Positions 53,924-62,907 of a stretch of DNA of 64,000 bases are shown piece after piece. Numbering within the stretch: the stretch's first letter is position 1; each line of letters opens with the position of its first letter. The DNA lies in assembly GCA_016350165.1 (NCBI GenBank), contig CP066225.1, forward strand, positions 3,038,001 through 3,102,000. Reading direction: 5' to 3'. Below the pieces are notes generated by a model. That model was not told the DNA's origin, searched no databases, and worked only from the letters and a program-made list of their open reading frames with translations. Source of the DNA: Planctomycetota bacterium (GTDB lineage Bacteria > Planctomycetota > Phycisphaerae > Phycisphaerales > Phycisphaeraceae). A program made the translations under genes and the position numbers.

Positions 53924-54832
53924 TTAGTTGCTGACGCCGTAGAAAACGTCAACGGGTAGATTGGGAAGTCGCTCATTAAGCTTGGCTGCAAAGTTATCGA
54001 GCTGTTCATCACTGACTGGCTGAACATAATCTTCTGCAGTTTGTCTTGCGACAGAGTACAACTGAACACCTTTGATGCTGCCGCCGTTGCGGATGATATC
54101 GTCGAGGCGATCGATGTATGCATCAAACTCTGAGGCAGGCATCGGTTGATCGAGTACCTTCATGAGCATTGTCTGAATAACCACATCATGCATCTCTGCA
54201 ATTGATTCGATATTCTTCAACACCTTTTCAAAAGGTACACGCGTACGATCGACGAGCTGGAAATATGCTTCTGTGCCCGCATCAAGCTTTGCCCAGATTT
54301 CACCTTCATGAGCCATCATTTCATCGATTGCTTCAATCACACCATCACGGCCAAGCACCGTTGCATTCGTAATCAATACAATTTTTGAATCATCTAACTG
54401 GTGCTTAGTTTTCAGTTCAATCACCATACGTACCGCTTCACCAAAGCCGCTGTACGTCGTTGGTTCGCCATTGCCTGAAAATGCAATATCGTTCACGCGT
54501 CTGAGTGAATCAGGAACGTCTATGAATTTTTCATGTTCCCATATTTTGCCGCTAACAATCTCGCCAAGAAGTGAATCAAGTTCGTGGCGAACAACAGTAA
54601 GGTCAACCTTCTTTACCTCGGGTTCAGTGGAGCGATCAACGCAGCAATAGATGCAGTCGAAGTTGCACGCATTGTTAACGTTGAGGTTGATACCAACAGA
54701 CATGCCGCCGCTACGACGTGAGATCACCGGATACACATAGGTATAGTTCTCCCATGATCGGCTATGGTCACTGAATACTTTCTGTACCACATCCAAATGA
54801 TGATCCGTCTTTTTCTCGTTCATCTCACTCAT
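53924..54832 (-). CDS. radical SAM enzyme
   Basis: A 302-aa radical S-adenosylmethionine protein. The [4Fe-4S] motif is CNFDCIYC (Cys56, Cys60, Cys63), followed by FSGNGEPT (the SAM-contacting GGEP equivalent, here GNGEP). The length and motif resemble the COG0731-type (wyosine-related/YfkAB-like) group; the substrate is unknown. It follows the TolC-multicopper-oxidase pair on the same strand with a 107-base gap. A maturation role for that pair is possible but only inference from position. Confidence 0.85.
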   Translation of the reverse strand: MSEMNEKKTDHHLDVVQKVFSDHSRSWENYTYVYPVISRRSGGMSVGINLNVNNACNFDCIYCCVDRSTEPEVKKVDLTVVRHELDSLLGEIVSGKIWEHEKFIDVPDSLRRVNDIAFSGNGEPTTYSGFGEAVRMVIELKTKHQLDDSKIVLITNATVLGRDGVIEAIDEMMAHEGEIWAKLDAGTEAYFQLVDRTRVPFEKVLKNIESIAEMHDVVIQTMLMKVLDQPMPASEFDAYIDRLDDIIRNGGSIKGVQLYSVARQTAEDYVQPVSDEQLDNFAAKLNERLPNLPVDVFYGVSN

Positions 54833-54939
54833 GACATCATTCTAACAATCATTGGCGTGCAAAGCCCAATCCACCAGCCATTCAGATGTGCGGATGCCGC
54901 AACTGTCGCGAAAATTGCTTGTTTTAAAGCGATATTGGC

Positions 54940-56430
54940 TTATGTACCACCGCCACCGCCGCCGCTGGCTGAAGTCGTACCACGAGCACTCACTGGCCCA
55001 ATCGGTGAACTGGTTGCTGTCACCATCGGTACCGGAGGTCCACCCCAGCTTGCAACGTGCAATCGCACATCATCCATACGCAATAACCAAATCATATCTA
55101 GCAGTTGCTGTTCAAATGCAAGATGGGTAAGGCGCGTGGTAAGCCATTCGATCTGATTTAACTGCTTCTTGAGTTGCCACTCGTCAGTAAAATCAACTTC
55201 ACGTTTCACGATATCAGACAGACGCTCGTTAACATGTTTCAGGTTTTCCTGATTTCGCTCTTGTCTGTTGATGATATTAGAAATGGTCGCGCGAGCTGTG
55301 TGTCTGAGGTTCCCAAGTATCTTTTCATGTTGACGTAACACGAACTGTGCTTTGGCGATTTGTGCCTGGTTCTGATCAAAGATCGGTACGACCATGGAGC
55401 CGACGGGGCCGAAAGTGTTATCGTTCTCAATCGCGCCTTCCCAGCCGAAGCCACCACCAACATATGGAAAAATCAAAGTCTTTTGATACTCGATTGCAAG
55501 TTTGGCACTCATGATATCCTGCTTGGCTGCAATTACATCCAAACGATTGTCCAGTGCAAATTCAACGTAGGTATCAACGTCCTTGAACTTACGTCCTTTC
55601 CACTGCAGATCTGAAGTCAGCTTGGTTTCCTGCGTGATATCATCCAGCGACAACAAAACGTTCAGCATGTTCTGAGCTTGAATCTGCATCACTTCCGTAT
55701 TACGGATCATGATCTGTTGCTGCGTGACATTTGCTTCAGTTTCACGGAGTGTCAATTCATCGATTAGACCATGCGCATAACGAACACGCATGCGGTTGGC
55801 TAACAGTATCTTCTGATTGAGCATTGCACGCTGAATCATCAGCGTTTTTTCATAATAAAGAACTTGGTTGTATGACAATTCTGCTGCTGCAGCCGTTTGA
55901 ATAATCAACAGCGTGACACGTTGTGCTGTCGCTGCAGAAATAGATTCAAACAGTGCTGCACGTTTGGGGACTTGATAGAAATCTGAGAGAATAAAAAGTA
56001 GTGACGCAGTTGTATTACCAAGGTTTGTAGGGAAAGCAAGGAAACCCGACAACGGTGGGTTCGTAAACAGTTTACTCTGCAATAAGTCGCTTGCAGCAAT
56101 ACCCAGATTCTCAAATTCAGCTTGTAATGCCTTGTTATTCAGTAACGCAATCGCAACCGCGTCTTGTTGAGACAATCCTTCTTTAAGATATTCCTGAACT
56201 TTTTGCTCGATGATTAATTTATCTTCTTCCGTACGATGCCAAACCAAATCATCACTTGGCACACGTTTTTTGCTCAGCTTTTTAGTCATCTCCCATTGCG
56301 GTTTCGCATCAACCTTACATCCAGATATCACCAACACCATACTTAAGAGCAAGCATACAGTCAGTATGTATGATCGCTGTCGATGCATCTTGTGCTCAAA
56401 CTCAGGTTTATCTCGACAAACTGTCTTCAT
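54940..56430 (-). CDS. TolC-family lipoprotein paired with a multicopper oxidase
   Basis: A 496-aa outer-membrane efflux-type protein. The lipobox VISGC (Cys38) follows a long N-terminus; a Met at 56388 would shorten it and is an alternative start. The body has TolC-like long helices (about 75-270 and 280-460). The last ~35 residues (SSPIGPVSARGTTSASGGGGGGT) form a Gly/Ser tail not usual in TolC. It is 42 bases downstream of the multicopper oxidase gene, a common partnering in copper-handling loci, but no pump or P-type ATPase is here. Confidence 0.82.
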   Translation of the reverse strand: MKTVCRDKPEFEHKMHRQRSYILTVCLLLSMVLVISGCKVDAKPQWEMTKKLSKKRVPSDDLVWHRTEEDKLIIEQKVQEYLKEGLSQQDAVAIALLNNKALQAEFENLGIAASDLLQSKLFTNPPLSGFLAFPTNLGNTTASLLFILSDFYQVPKRAALFESISAATAQRVTLLIIQTAAAAELSYNQVLYYEKTLMIQRAMLNQKILLANRMRVRYAHGLIDELTLRETEANVTQQQIMIRNTEVMQIQAQNMLNVLLSLDDITQETKLTSDLQWKGRKFKDVDTYVEFALDNRLDVIAAKQDIMSAKLAIEYQKTLIFPYVGGGFGWEGAIENDNTFGPVGSMVVPIFDQNQAQIAKAQFVLRQHEKILGNLRHTARATISNIINRQERNQENLKHVNERLSDIVKREVDFTDEWQLKKQLNQIEWLTTRLTHLAFEQQLLDMIWLLRMDDVRLHVASWGGPPVPMVTATSSPIGPVSARGTTSASGGGGGGT

Positions 56431-56472
56431 CGTCTATTCACCAGTTAGCTGTGTGGTGCGCACAGTGATTAA

Positions 56473-57837
56473 TTAACGTATATCTGTCCAGCTATCACCT
56501 TCAAATTTCCATGGCGCATTCAGCGACTTCACATCGTAATTCGGATCGCTTGGTTTCACGTTCACATACGTAAACATACCTTCAGGCGGCATGATCCCCA
56601 TCGGCGCATTCGGCATCATGTTGACGGTATGGTGTAGAACGTGGCAATGCAGCCGCCAAGTACCAGGGTTCCATGCGACAAACTCAACATCTCGTGACTG
56701 CCCAGGTTCTATCGTAATAGTGGACTCACGGTATCGTGCTGATTTAGGGATTGGTCCACCTGTTGTTCCGACAATTTCAAAGTCATACCCATGAATGTGA
56801 ATCGGATGCGCTAATAATGACAAATTTCCAAATCGTAGACGCACGCGATCACCTTGTTTGCAATTGATCATTGGCAGTGTCGGCATTGTTTTGCCGTTGA
56901 ATGTCGCGATTTTTGCCTGCATCGACATGAGGTTGGGAGCAGCATTACCCGGAAAGAAATTCCACTGTTGAAGTAGTATTGCAACATCGCAGTCAATCTT
57001 ATTTTCAGGTCGTTTCGGGTGCACGATGAACATGCCACCTAAACCCATGCCTTCCTGAATGAGCACGTTAAACCCCGAGTGATACATTAACGTGCCACTT
57101 TGATGTAACGTGAACTCATAGGTGTGTGACTGCCCGGGCAAGATTGGTTTCGCTGCATTCCAGGGATAGTAGCCGGTTGCGCCATCTTGCGCAAACGGAA
57201 TCATAAACCCATGCCAATGAATACTCGTTGGTTGAGGCAATTCATTTTTTACAATGATGCGTACTCGATCCCCTTCGTATGCTTCAAGCGTTGGCCCCGG
57301 ACATATGCCATTGAATCCCCAGCCTAATAGTTTTTTGCTTGCAGTTGGCCGATATTTAAACGCTGAGTAATCGCCAGATTCATCGATAATTTTGTATGTC
57401 TCTTTTGTGAATCCGTAAGTAATTTCCGTCTCAACAGGTTGTGCAATCAACGTGAAAACTTTCACGTTACCATCCATCTCATAACCCATTGATGGCTGCC
57501 CAATCGTCTGTACTTGCCCCATTTGCCGGCCCATCGTCGACGGCGGCATCGAATATGACTTCTTATAATCAACACGTGGAAAAGTATCTTCAGCTGGATT
57601 CATCGGCAGAGGTGACAAATCATCACTTGACTTGAGCTGATAAACATTTCCATCCAGTTCCAACGGCAAAACAGGCTCAACGATTTCCGCTGACTCCTTC
57701 GTCAGTCCCTTCTCTATCGCGCGCTTAGTCGTCTCTGCTTCACCACCCTGCGCATAAGCTTTCGCCGCAGCCGCACTGGTTGCAAGCGCTGCAGCTGTTG
57801 ATGCAAAGAAACCGCGTCTCGTAATTCTTTTCACCAT
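56473..57837 (-). CDS. Tat-exported multicopper oxidase
   Basis: A 454-aa copper enzyme. The leader MVKRITRRGFFASTAAALAT is a Tat signal (Arg7-Arg8). All four copper-binding motifs are present: IHWHG, MYHSG, HPIHIHG and LHCHVLHH, with a late Met-rich MMPNAPMGIMPPEGMF. It should oxidise Cu(I), or a phenolic or metal substrate, outside the cytoplasm. The domain count (3 cupredoxins) and length are normal. It leads an operon with a TolC-like lipoprotein and perhaps a radical SAM gene; copper detoxification is likely. Confidence 0.93.
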   Translation of the reverse strand: MVKRITRRGFFASTAAALATSAAAAKAYAQGGEAETTKRAIEKGLTKESAEIVEPVLPLELDGNVYQLKSSDDLSPLPMNPAEDTFPRVDYKKSYSMPPSTMGRQMGQVQTIGQPSMGYEMDGNVKVFTLIAQPVETEITYGFTKETYKIIDESGDYSAFKYRPTASKKLLGWGFNGICPGPTLEAYEGDRVRIIVKNELPQPTSIHWHGFMIPFAQDGATGYYPWNAAKPILPGQSHTYEFTLHQSGTLMYHSGFNVLIQEGMGLGGMFIVHPKRPENKIDCDVAILLQQWNFFPGNAAPNLMSMQAKIATFNGKTMPTLPMINCKQGDRVRLRFGNLSLLAHPIHIHGYDFEIVGTTGGPIPKSARYRESTITIEPGQSRDVEFVAWNPGTWRLHCHVLHHTVNMMPNAPMGIMPPEGMFTYVNVKPSDPNYDVKSLNAPWKFEGDSWTDIR

Positions 57838-58013
57838 TGCATACCAAACCTACCCGACCACACTACACCTACAGCATGCATACGCGAGTGCTACAAACAA
57901 AACATCTCGCATAATTCGCATCGTCCGAACAAACGTGCCACTTAACGCGACACGACCCACGAACAATCCCTATTTAATGAATGCTGAACTTCTTTCGAAT
58001 GGTGCTACGTTCA

Positions 58014-58045
58014 ATAAAAAACTGCGAAATTTTACAATCGCAGCT
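58014..58045 (-). terminator. rho-independent terminator of acyl-CoA ligase gene
   Basis: On the minus strand CTGCGA pairs with TCGCAG around a 10-base loop and is followed by TTTTTTATTG. Confidence 0.85.
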
Positions 58046-58077
58046 TTATTATCAATTTAGATTTTACCGGCAGCTCT

Positions 58078-59568
58078 TTATGCTTCCAGTTTTCGTCTCA
58101 TAATTTTTCCAGTCGGATTACGTGGCAACTCATCGACCAAACGTATCTCACGTGGCACCTTGAATTGTGCTAAATTCTCGCGGCAATGCTTCCTTAGCTC
58201 TGCCTCATCAAATTCAGCCCCTTCTTCAAGCTCGATAAATGCTATCGCAACTTCACCACGCATATCATCACGCTTACCGATCACTGCACTCGCATGCACG
58301 CTGTCCACATAATTCAGGACTTCCTCGATCTCACGTGGGAACACATTTTCCCCGCCAATAATGATCATCTCTTTCTTGCGGCCTGTAATAAACAAAAAGC
58401 CATCTTCATCAATACGTCCAATGTCACCCGTTCGGAAAACCTTCACAGGCTTACTCTCACCAGGTACGTTGATCTCGGACATTACTTCAGCTGTCATCTC
58501 TGGCAACTTGTAATAACCAAGCATCACGTTCGGACCACAAACAAGGATTTCACCCTCTTCATTTGGTCCTAAAACATTGTCTTCATCATCAACAATAAAC
58601 TCTCTTACGCTAGGCAATGCTTTGCCTACCGAGTGTCGTTTTTTGCTCTCATGTGTTGCCCAGTTCAACACTGGCGTCGTTTCAGTCAGCCCATATCCTT
58701 CCAGCATGTCAACGTCAAAACGTTCTTTCATACCGGCATAGACAGCATCGGAAAGTGGCTCGCCGCCACTGATCGGCAGCGTCAAACTTTCAAAGTCTTC
58801 AGGCTTCGCGCTCTTGACTGATAGCAAGGCTCCATACATCGAAGGCACAGCCATAAAGATGCCCGGTTTATGTTTCCTGAACAATTCCAAGATCTTCGTT
58901 GGCACAAACCTTGCGGTATAAACCACCTTCGCACCAAGTGTCAATGGAATCAAACAGCAAGCCGTTAAGCCAAACGAGTGGAACTGTGGCAATACCGAAA
59001 TGAACGTATCAAGCTCAGTTAAACCCGCATGAACAATACTGTCACGTGTGTTCGATTCAACGTTCCCATGGCTCAGCATCACACCTTTCGGGCGCCCACT
59101 GGTTCCCGATGTATACAACAACACCGCCATCTCATCGTCTTTTAGACGAGGCGGTATCCGCAACCTCGGAATGCCTTTGAACTTCATCTTGTTCAGCTTC
59201 AGTATCTTGATGCCTTCAGGGACCTTGTCTTCACCACCGATAAAATCCAACATCTGATCTACTGTTATCAGCAGATCAATGTCCGAATCTTTCATGACAT
59301 ATTCAAGTTCATCCTGCGACAGCAGAAAGTTGAAAGGAACCGCCACCTTCCTCGTCAGCCAGCACGCCAACATGGCGACCGGAAACGCACCGCACGTTGG
59401 CAGCAAGATTCCGACATTCTTTCTTTCAGTCATTTTCACGATCTGTTGCGCTACAAAAAATGCGCCACCGATCAATGTCCCAAACGTCCATTCACGTTGG
59501 TCATCAACGACTGCAACTCTTTTAAAATTGAAAATACCCTTTTTCAGGATAGGCCAAAGTAAGCTCAC
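58078..59568 (-). CDS. AMP-dependent acyl-CoA synthetase/ligase
   Basis: A 496-aa adenylate-forming enzyme. The nucleotide loop YTSGTSGRPKGVM (152-164), the YGLTETTP motif, the TGDIGRIDEDGF linker with FITGRKKEMII, and the C-terminal PRNPTGKIMRR with the catalytic Lys all match acyl-CoA ligases. It probably activates a medium- or long-chain fatty acid or an aryl acid with ATP and CoA. No other fatty-acid gene is next to it, so the substrate is open. It has no signal peptide and its own terminator. Confidence 0.92.
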   Translation of the reverse strand: MSLLWPILKKGIFNFKRVAVVDDQREWTFGTLIGGAFFVAQQIVKMTERKNVGILLPTCGAFPVAMLACWLTRKVAVPFNFLLSQDELEYVMKDSDIDLLITVDQMLDFIGGEDKVPEGIKILKLNKMKFKGIPRLRIPPRLKDDEMAVLLYTSGTSGRPKGVMLSHGNVESNTRDSIVHAGLTELDTFISVLPQFHSFGLTACCLIPLTLGAKVVYTARFVPTKILELFRKHKPGIFMAVPSMYGALLSVKSAKPEDFESLTLPISGGEPLSDAVYAGMKERFDVDMLEGYGLTETTPVLNWATHESKKRHSVGKALPSVREFIVDDEDNVLGPNEEGEILVCGPNVMLGYYKLPEMTAEVMSEINVPGESKPVKVFRTGDIGRIDEDGFLFITGRKKEMIIIGGENVFPREIEEVLNYVDSVHASAVIGKRDDMRGEVAIAFIELEEGAEFDEAELRKHCRENLAQFKVPREIRLVDELPRNPTGKIMRRKLEA

Positions 59569-60080
59569 GATCTTACCTCAATAACAAACCCGAGCGTCTC
59601 GCATAAATCTGATCCGCTAATCATACCCGAAATCACTCTAAAATGCTTCTACTTCATCACTTTACAGCCTTTTCCAGTACCCCTCTCACCATCCCTCACC
59701 ACATCTCACACCCCTTTATCAAGACTTCCCTCTAATCAAATCACCCCATCCTCACGAATCCTGCTGCGAAACTTGTGGGATTGAGCCGAAAATCACCGAA
59801 GACACATACAGTACAAGTCATTCGTATCACGCAAACCCCATTTATGGGACTTGCTCACATTCCTCAACCCTCAATCACCCTCCGACTTGCTCCCCCACCA
59901 CACTCCGTTGGATAATGCTCAAAACCTACTGCAACACTTTCTCCACATCACTCACCAGCATCAGCAGACCAAAACCTATAGCTACGCACGGTCCGGATTC
60001 TTTCTGTTTTATGACTGACATGACGGACACGATCGAGACGAGCAATGGAAACATTATCAAATAATCAAACGAGATCGTTC
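59569..60080. other. C-rich gene-free stretch before the SPOR lipoprotein
   Basis: No gene. The top strand is strongly C-rich (25 C to 2 G in 59701-59760), opposite to the skew of the 42-53 kb segment. It must hold the promoter of the following gene and the divergent promoter for the acyl-CoA ligase. Confidence 0.4.
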
Positions 60081-60893
60081 ATGAACAGACTCATTCGCCA
60101 CAGCCTCCCACTACTCATGCTCACGACAGCCATACTCTTCACAGGCTGCATCGCTGTACCTGAAACCGACAATGCCACACCCCTCACAATCAAGCAGATG
60201 AACAACGCATACGAGGCAAAGCAGTTTCAGCAAGCATACAAACATGCGCTTGTGCTCATGAAAGATCACGATCCTGACTATCGTGCGCTTGCTTACTACA
60301 CTGCCGCAAAATGCAACATGAAGCTGAACAACAATCCTCAAGCACTCACCTTCATGACTCAAGCATCTCAGTCCGCCAAAGACAAGCTTCTCCTTGCTGA
60401 CTCGTACGCAGAGCTCGGCATCATCTACGGACGTATGAACAAAAATGCCGAGGCAGCCGCTAACTACCTCAAAGCCGCAAAAACCTATCCGCAAGGTAAA
60501 GAACGCGCCAACGCCTACTACTACGCAGGAATCTCGCAGCAAAAAATGGGGCAACTCGCTGAAGCTAAAAAATCCTTCTTCCTCGCACGCAGTTCAAACG
60601 CCAACATGCAACTTCTTCAGCAAATCAACTCACGCATCTCCGTCAACGGCTACACCATCCAGATCGGCGCTTACTCCTCCAAAGTCAACGCCATCAAAGC
60701 CGCTCAAGAAGTCTCACTCCGTTCAATGACCATGAACCATGGCAAACCAAAAATTGCTGAAATTGCCGATAAAGACAATAAAACAGTCTATCGTGTTCAA
60801 ATCGGTAGCTTCTCTTCATACAAATCCGCAAACTACGCAAAAAGACTTCTCGGCGTCTCCGACGCCATCGTCGTACCACTCACCAAAAAGTAA
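60081..60893 (+). CDS. TPR-SPOR lipoprotein
   Basis: A 270-aa exported protein. The ATG at 60081 gives signal and lipobox ILFTGC (Cys23); the frame also opens at 60045. Residues 37-190 form about four TPR-like repeats (for example YRALAYYTAAKCNMKLNNNP, SYAELGIIYGRMNKNAEAA), and the end (about 195-270) is a SPOR domain (YTIQIGAYSSKVNAIKAAQE ... RVQIGSFSSYKSANYAKRL) that binds denuded peptidoglycan. It probably acts at the cell wall or division site. It has its own terminator. Confidence 0.85.
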   Translation: MNRLIRHSLPLLMLTTAILFTGCIAVPETDNATPLTIKQMNNAYEAKQFQQAYKHALVLMKDHDPDYRALAYYTAAKCNMKLNNNPQALTFMTQASQSAKDKLLLADSYAELGIIYGRMNKNAEAAANYLKAAKTYPQGKERANAYYYAGISQQKMGQLAEAKKSFFLARSSNANMQLLQQINSRISVNGYTIQIGAYSSKVNAIKAAQEVSLRSMTMNHGKPKIAEIADKDNKTVYRVQIGSFSSYKSANYAKRLLGVSDAIVVPLTKK

Positions 60894-60916
60894 ACCGACA
60901 CCAAGACAGACAAACA

Positions 60917-60949
60917 AAAACTGCGACACTAACGCCGCAGTTTTTTTAT
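60917..60949 (+). terminator. rho-independent terminator after SPOR gene
   Basis: AAACTGCG pairs with CGCAGTTT around a 10-base loop and runs into TTTTTATATT. Confidence 0.9.
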
Positions 60950-60976
60950 ATTCATATCTAATGCATGATTAGTTTA

Positions 60977-61318
60977 TCATCGCAACTTATATCGGCATTC
61001 CTTCAAATCAATCTTCTCCCCCTTAAACGGCACATCTTCCTTCTTCAACATCCGCTTCTTCCTATCTAACCCTGTCGCAAACCCAGTCAACGCGCCACTC
61101 GAACCCACCACGCGATGGCAAGGTACTGTCGGTGCATACGGATTCTTATTCAAAGCATTACCCACCGCACGATACGCCTTGCAGCCCAGCTTTGTTGCGA
61201 TATCACCATACGTCACAACCTTCCCCTCAGGCACTCTCGCGCAGATCGCCCACACCTTCTCATTAAATCCCATACCCTTCACCAGCTTTCCTTCCTTGAT
61301 CGCCTTCTCATTCGACAT
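60977..61318 (-). CDS. O6-alkylguanine-DNA alkyltransferase domain protein (Ogt-like)
   Basis: A 113-aa protein consisting only of the DNA-binding and catalytic domain of methylguanine methyltransferases. PCHRVV carries the alkyl-accepting Cys (Cys67), so it should be active, unlike alkyltransferase-like (PWHR) proteins. It is short because it lacks the N-terminal domain of Ada or Ogt. AGGAG lies 8 bases before the ATG at 61318; a GTG at 61321 is the alternative. Its gene ends opposite the SPOR gene terminator. Confidence 0.88.
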   Translation of the reverse strand: MSNEKAIKEGKLVKGMGFNEKVWAICARVPEGKVVTYGDIATKLGCKAYRAVGNALNKNPYAPTVPCHRVVGSSGALTGFATGLDRKKRMLKKEDVPFKGEKIDLKECRYKLR

Positions 61319-61393
61319 CACGATTGCTCCTTTCTTTCATGCTTTACTATAGATCAACCGTTCAGCACAGAAAACCCTTCCCATACAGCGCAA

Positions 61394-61420
61394 TAAAAAA
61401 CACCACGCAAAACGCAGTGT
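61394..61420 (-). terminator. terminator after the DUF1569 gene
   Basis: On the minus strand ACACTGCG pairs (with two wobbles) with CGTGGTGT around TTTT, and TTTTTATTG follows. Confidence 0.65.
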
Positions 61421-61444
61421 TCTCATTGCTAATTTTGTTCAACC

Positions 61445-61945
61445 TCACCCCTTCTTCGGCTTCGGCCTAAGCATTCCCAAATGATGCTCTGCATGACGCA
61501 TGTGGAACAGATTCCAATCGTCAAAACTCATCGCACCAAGTACCGGGCTCGGCTTCGTCGTCGCTGAACCTTTAAATTGCTCTACCGCTTCCCTTAGTTT
61601 CGCAACTTCTTCCCCATCATCCAACCCATCGCTCGGGATCATCACTTTAAACCGCCCCTTCAACTTAAACCCAGGCTTAAACCCTTCCCTGAAAATCTTG
61701 CCCTTCGACACCACCATCTTCACCACCAGATTCATCGGAAAGCCCAACTCAAAACCAAACCCTGAGACACTCTTTTCAAGTGTCATTCGCAAGTGTTCAC
61801 AGTTCTGACCCAGTGTCCACTCGCCCACCATGTCATACCCATCAGCAAGCAGTGCTTCTGCTTCTGTGATCATATCTTCGACTGCTTCAAAGCGAAGCCC
61901 GCGTTTTCCAACCAAACGTCCGTCTTCAAACGTTAAGTTGCCCAT
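61445..61945 (-). CDS. DUF1569 (DinB-like) protein, copy A
   Basis: A 166-aa protein of the DinB-like DUF1569 family. WTLGQNCEHLRMTLEKSV supplies the first His of the expected metal site and FHMRHAEHHLGML the other two, in the usual four-helix-bundle arrangement. Function unknown; DinB-type proteins include thiol-dependent S-transferases. The ATG at 61945 is preceded by GGAG; the frame opens at 61972. A diverged second copy lies at 62408. Confidence 0.82.
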   Translation of the reverse strand: MGNLTFEDGRLVGKRGLRFEAVEDMITEAEALLADGYDMVGEWTLGQNCEHLRMTLEKSVSGFGFELGFPMNLVVKMVVSKGKIFREGFKPGFKLKGRFKVMIPSDGLDDGEEVAKLREAVEQFKGSATTKPSPVLGAMSFDDWNLFHMRHAEHHLGMLRPKPKKG

Positions 61946-62407
61946 AGTGACTCCAATCAACACAGATCCCAAAATCCCAAATCCAGTCAGCGATTAAACG
62001 TTTCCCCACGCCCCGTGCTGACTTTCAATCTCACCTCTTCTGGAAATGCCCACCATCATAACACGTACACATCTCATCGATGCGTTACACATGCTTCACA
62101 CATTTACCCAATGTCTCACGAACGCAGTTACGACTGCTAAATTGATGTGCTACAAAAAGTCCACAAAGGTGATTGCTACGTTGTGCGATACATGCTGCTC
62201 TGATTGATTTAAGGTGTGCAACAATTTCTTTAATTCATTCATCTAAACAATATCGAATCAGCTATGACTTGCAAGAGGTATCTACCTCACTTGTCTCATT
62301 TTTAACGCGAAACGAAACGCTCCGCTTTACATGACCTTACATTCCCACCCATTATCTAAACGACTGTTATATCTTCTTTACCCACCTTCTCATTTCTCAA
62401 GCCTACT
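61946..62407. other. gene-free stretch between DUF1569 copies
   Basis: No gene, repeat or RNA seen. It contains the promoter for copy A. Confidence 0.3.
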
Positions 62408-62878
62408 TTACCCCGTCACCACCGCATGCGATAAATGCAACTCCATGTGTCTGCAGTGAAACTTATTCACTTCTTCGTCACTTAATTCACCAAATACAGG
62501 ATGCACTTTGTACTCATTCGCTTCCCCCAATAGCTTCGCTGACTCTTTCAACTTCACCAGCCCTTCCTCCGCACTCAAACCTTCTGGCTTAAGATCCGCC
62601 AACTTCGGATTCACCGGAATTCCGCTCGGCAGCCCTTTATTCAAAAACGCATTCTTACGAAGTTTCGCACCCATCATGATCAATTTCGGCGCCAACCGTT
62701 TCGGCCCATCCACCGACATCTGCATCGCTTTCTCCAAATGCGAAAAATTCTCAGCAAGCGTCCACTTCCCACCCATCTTCACTTTCCCCGCTTTCTCCCA
62801 TTCAACCAACTTCTCAGCATACGCAATCCCCTCATCAACCGTCTCGAACCGCAAATCCATTCTGTCTTTTCGTTTCAT
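62408..62878 (-). CDS. DUF1569 (DinB-like) protein, copy B
   Basis: A 156-aa relative of the protein at 61445. The shared pattern is WTLAENFSHLEKAMQMSV (first His) and FHCRHMELHLSHA (second and third His). The two differ in much of the sequence, so this is an old duplication. The gene starts 29 bases after the end of the kinase-like gene and is probably in its operon. Confidence 0.82.
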   Translation of the reverse strand: MKRKDRMDLRFETVDEGIAYAEKLVEWEKAGKVKMGGKWTLAENFSHLEKAMQMSVDGPKRLAPKLIMMGAKLRKNAFLNKGLPSGIPVNPKLADLKPEGLSAEEGLVKLKESAKLLGEANEYKVHPVFGELSDEEVNKFHCRHMELHLSHAVVTG

Positions 62879-62907
62879 AACACAGACTACCTTTTATTCG
62901 CTGAACG

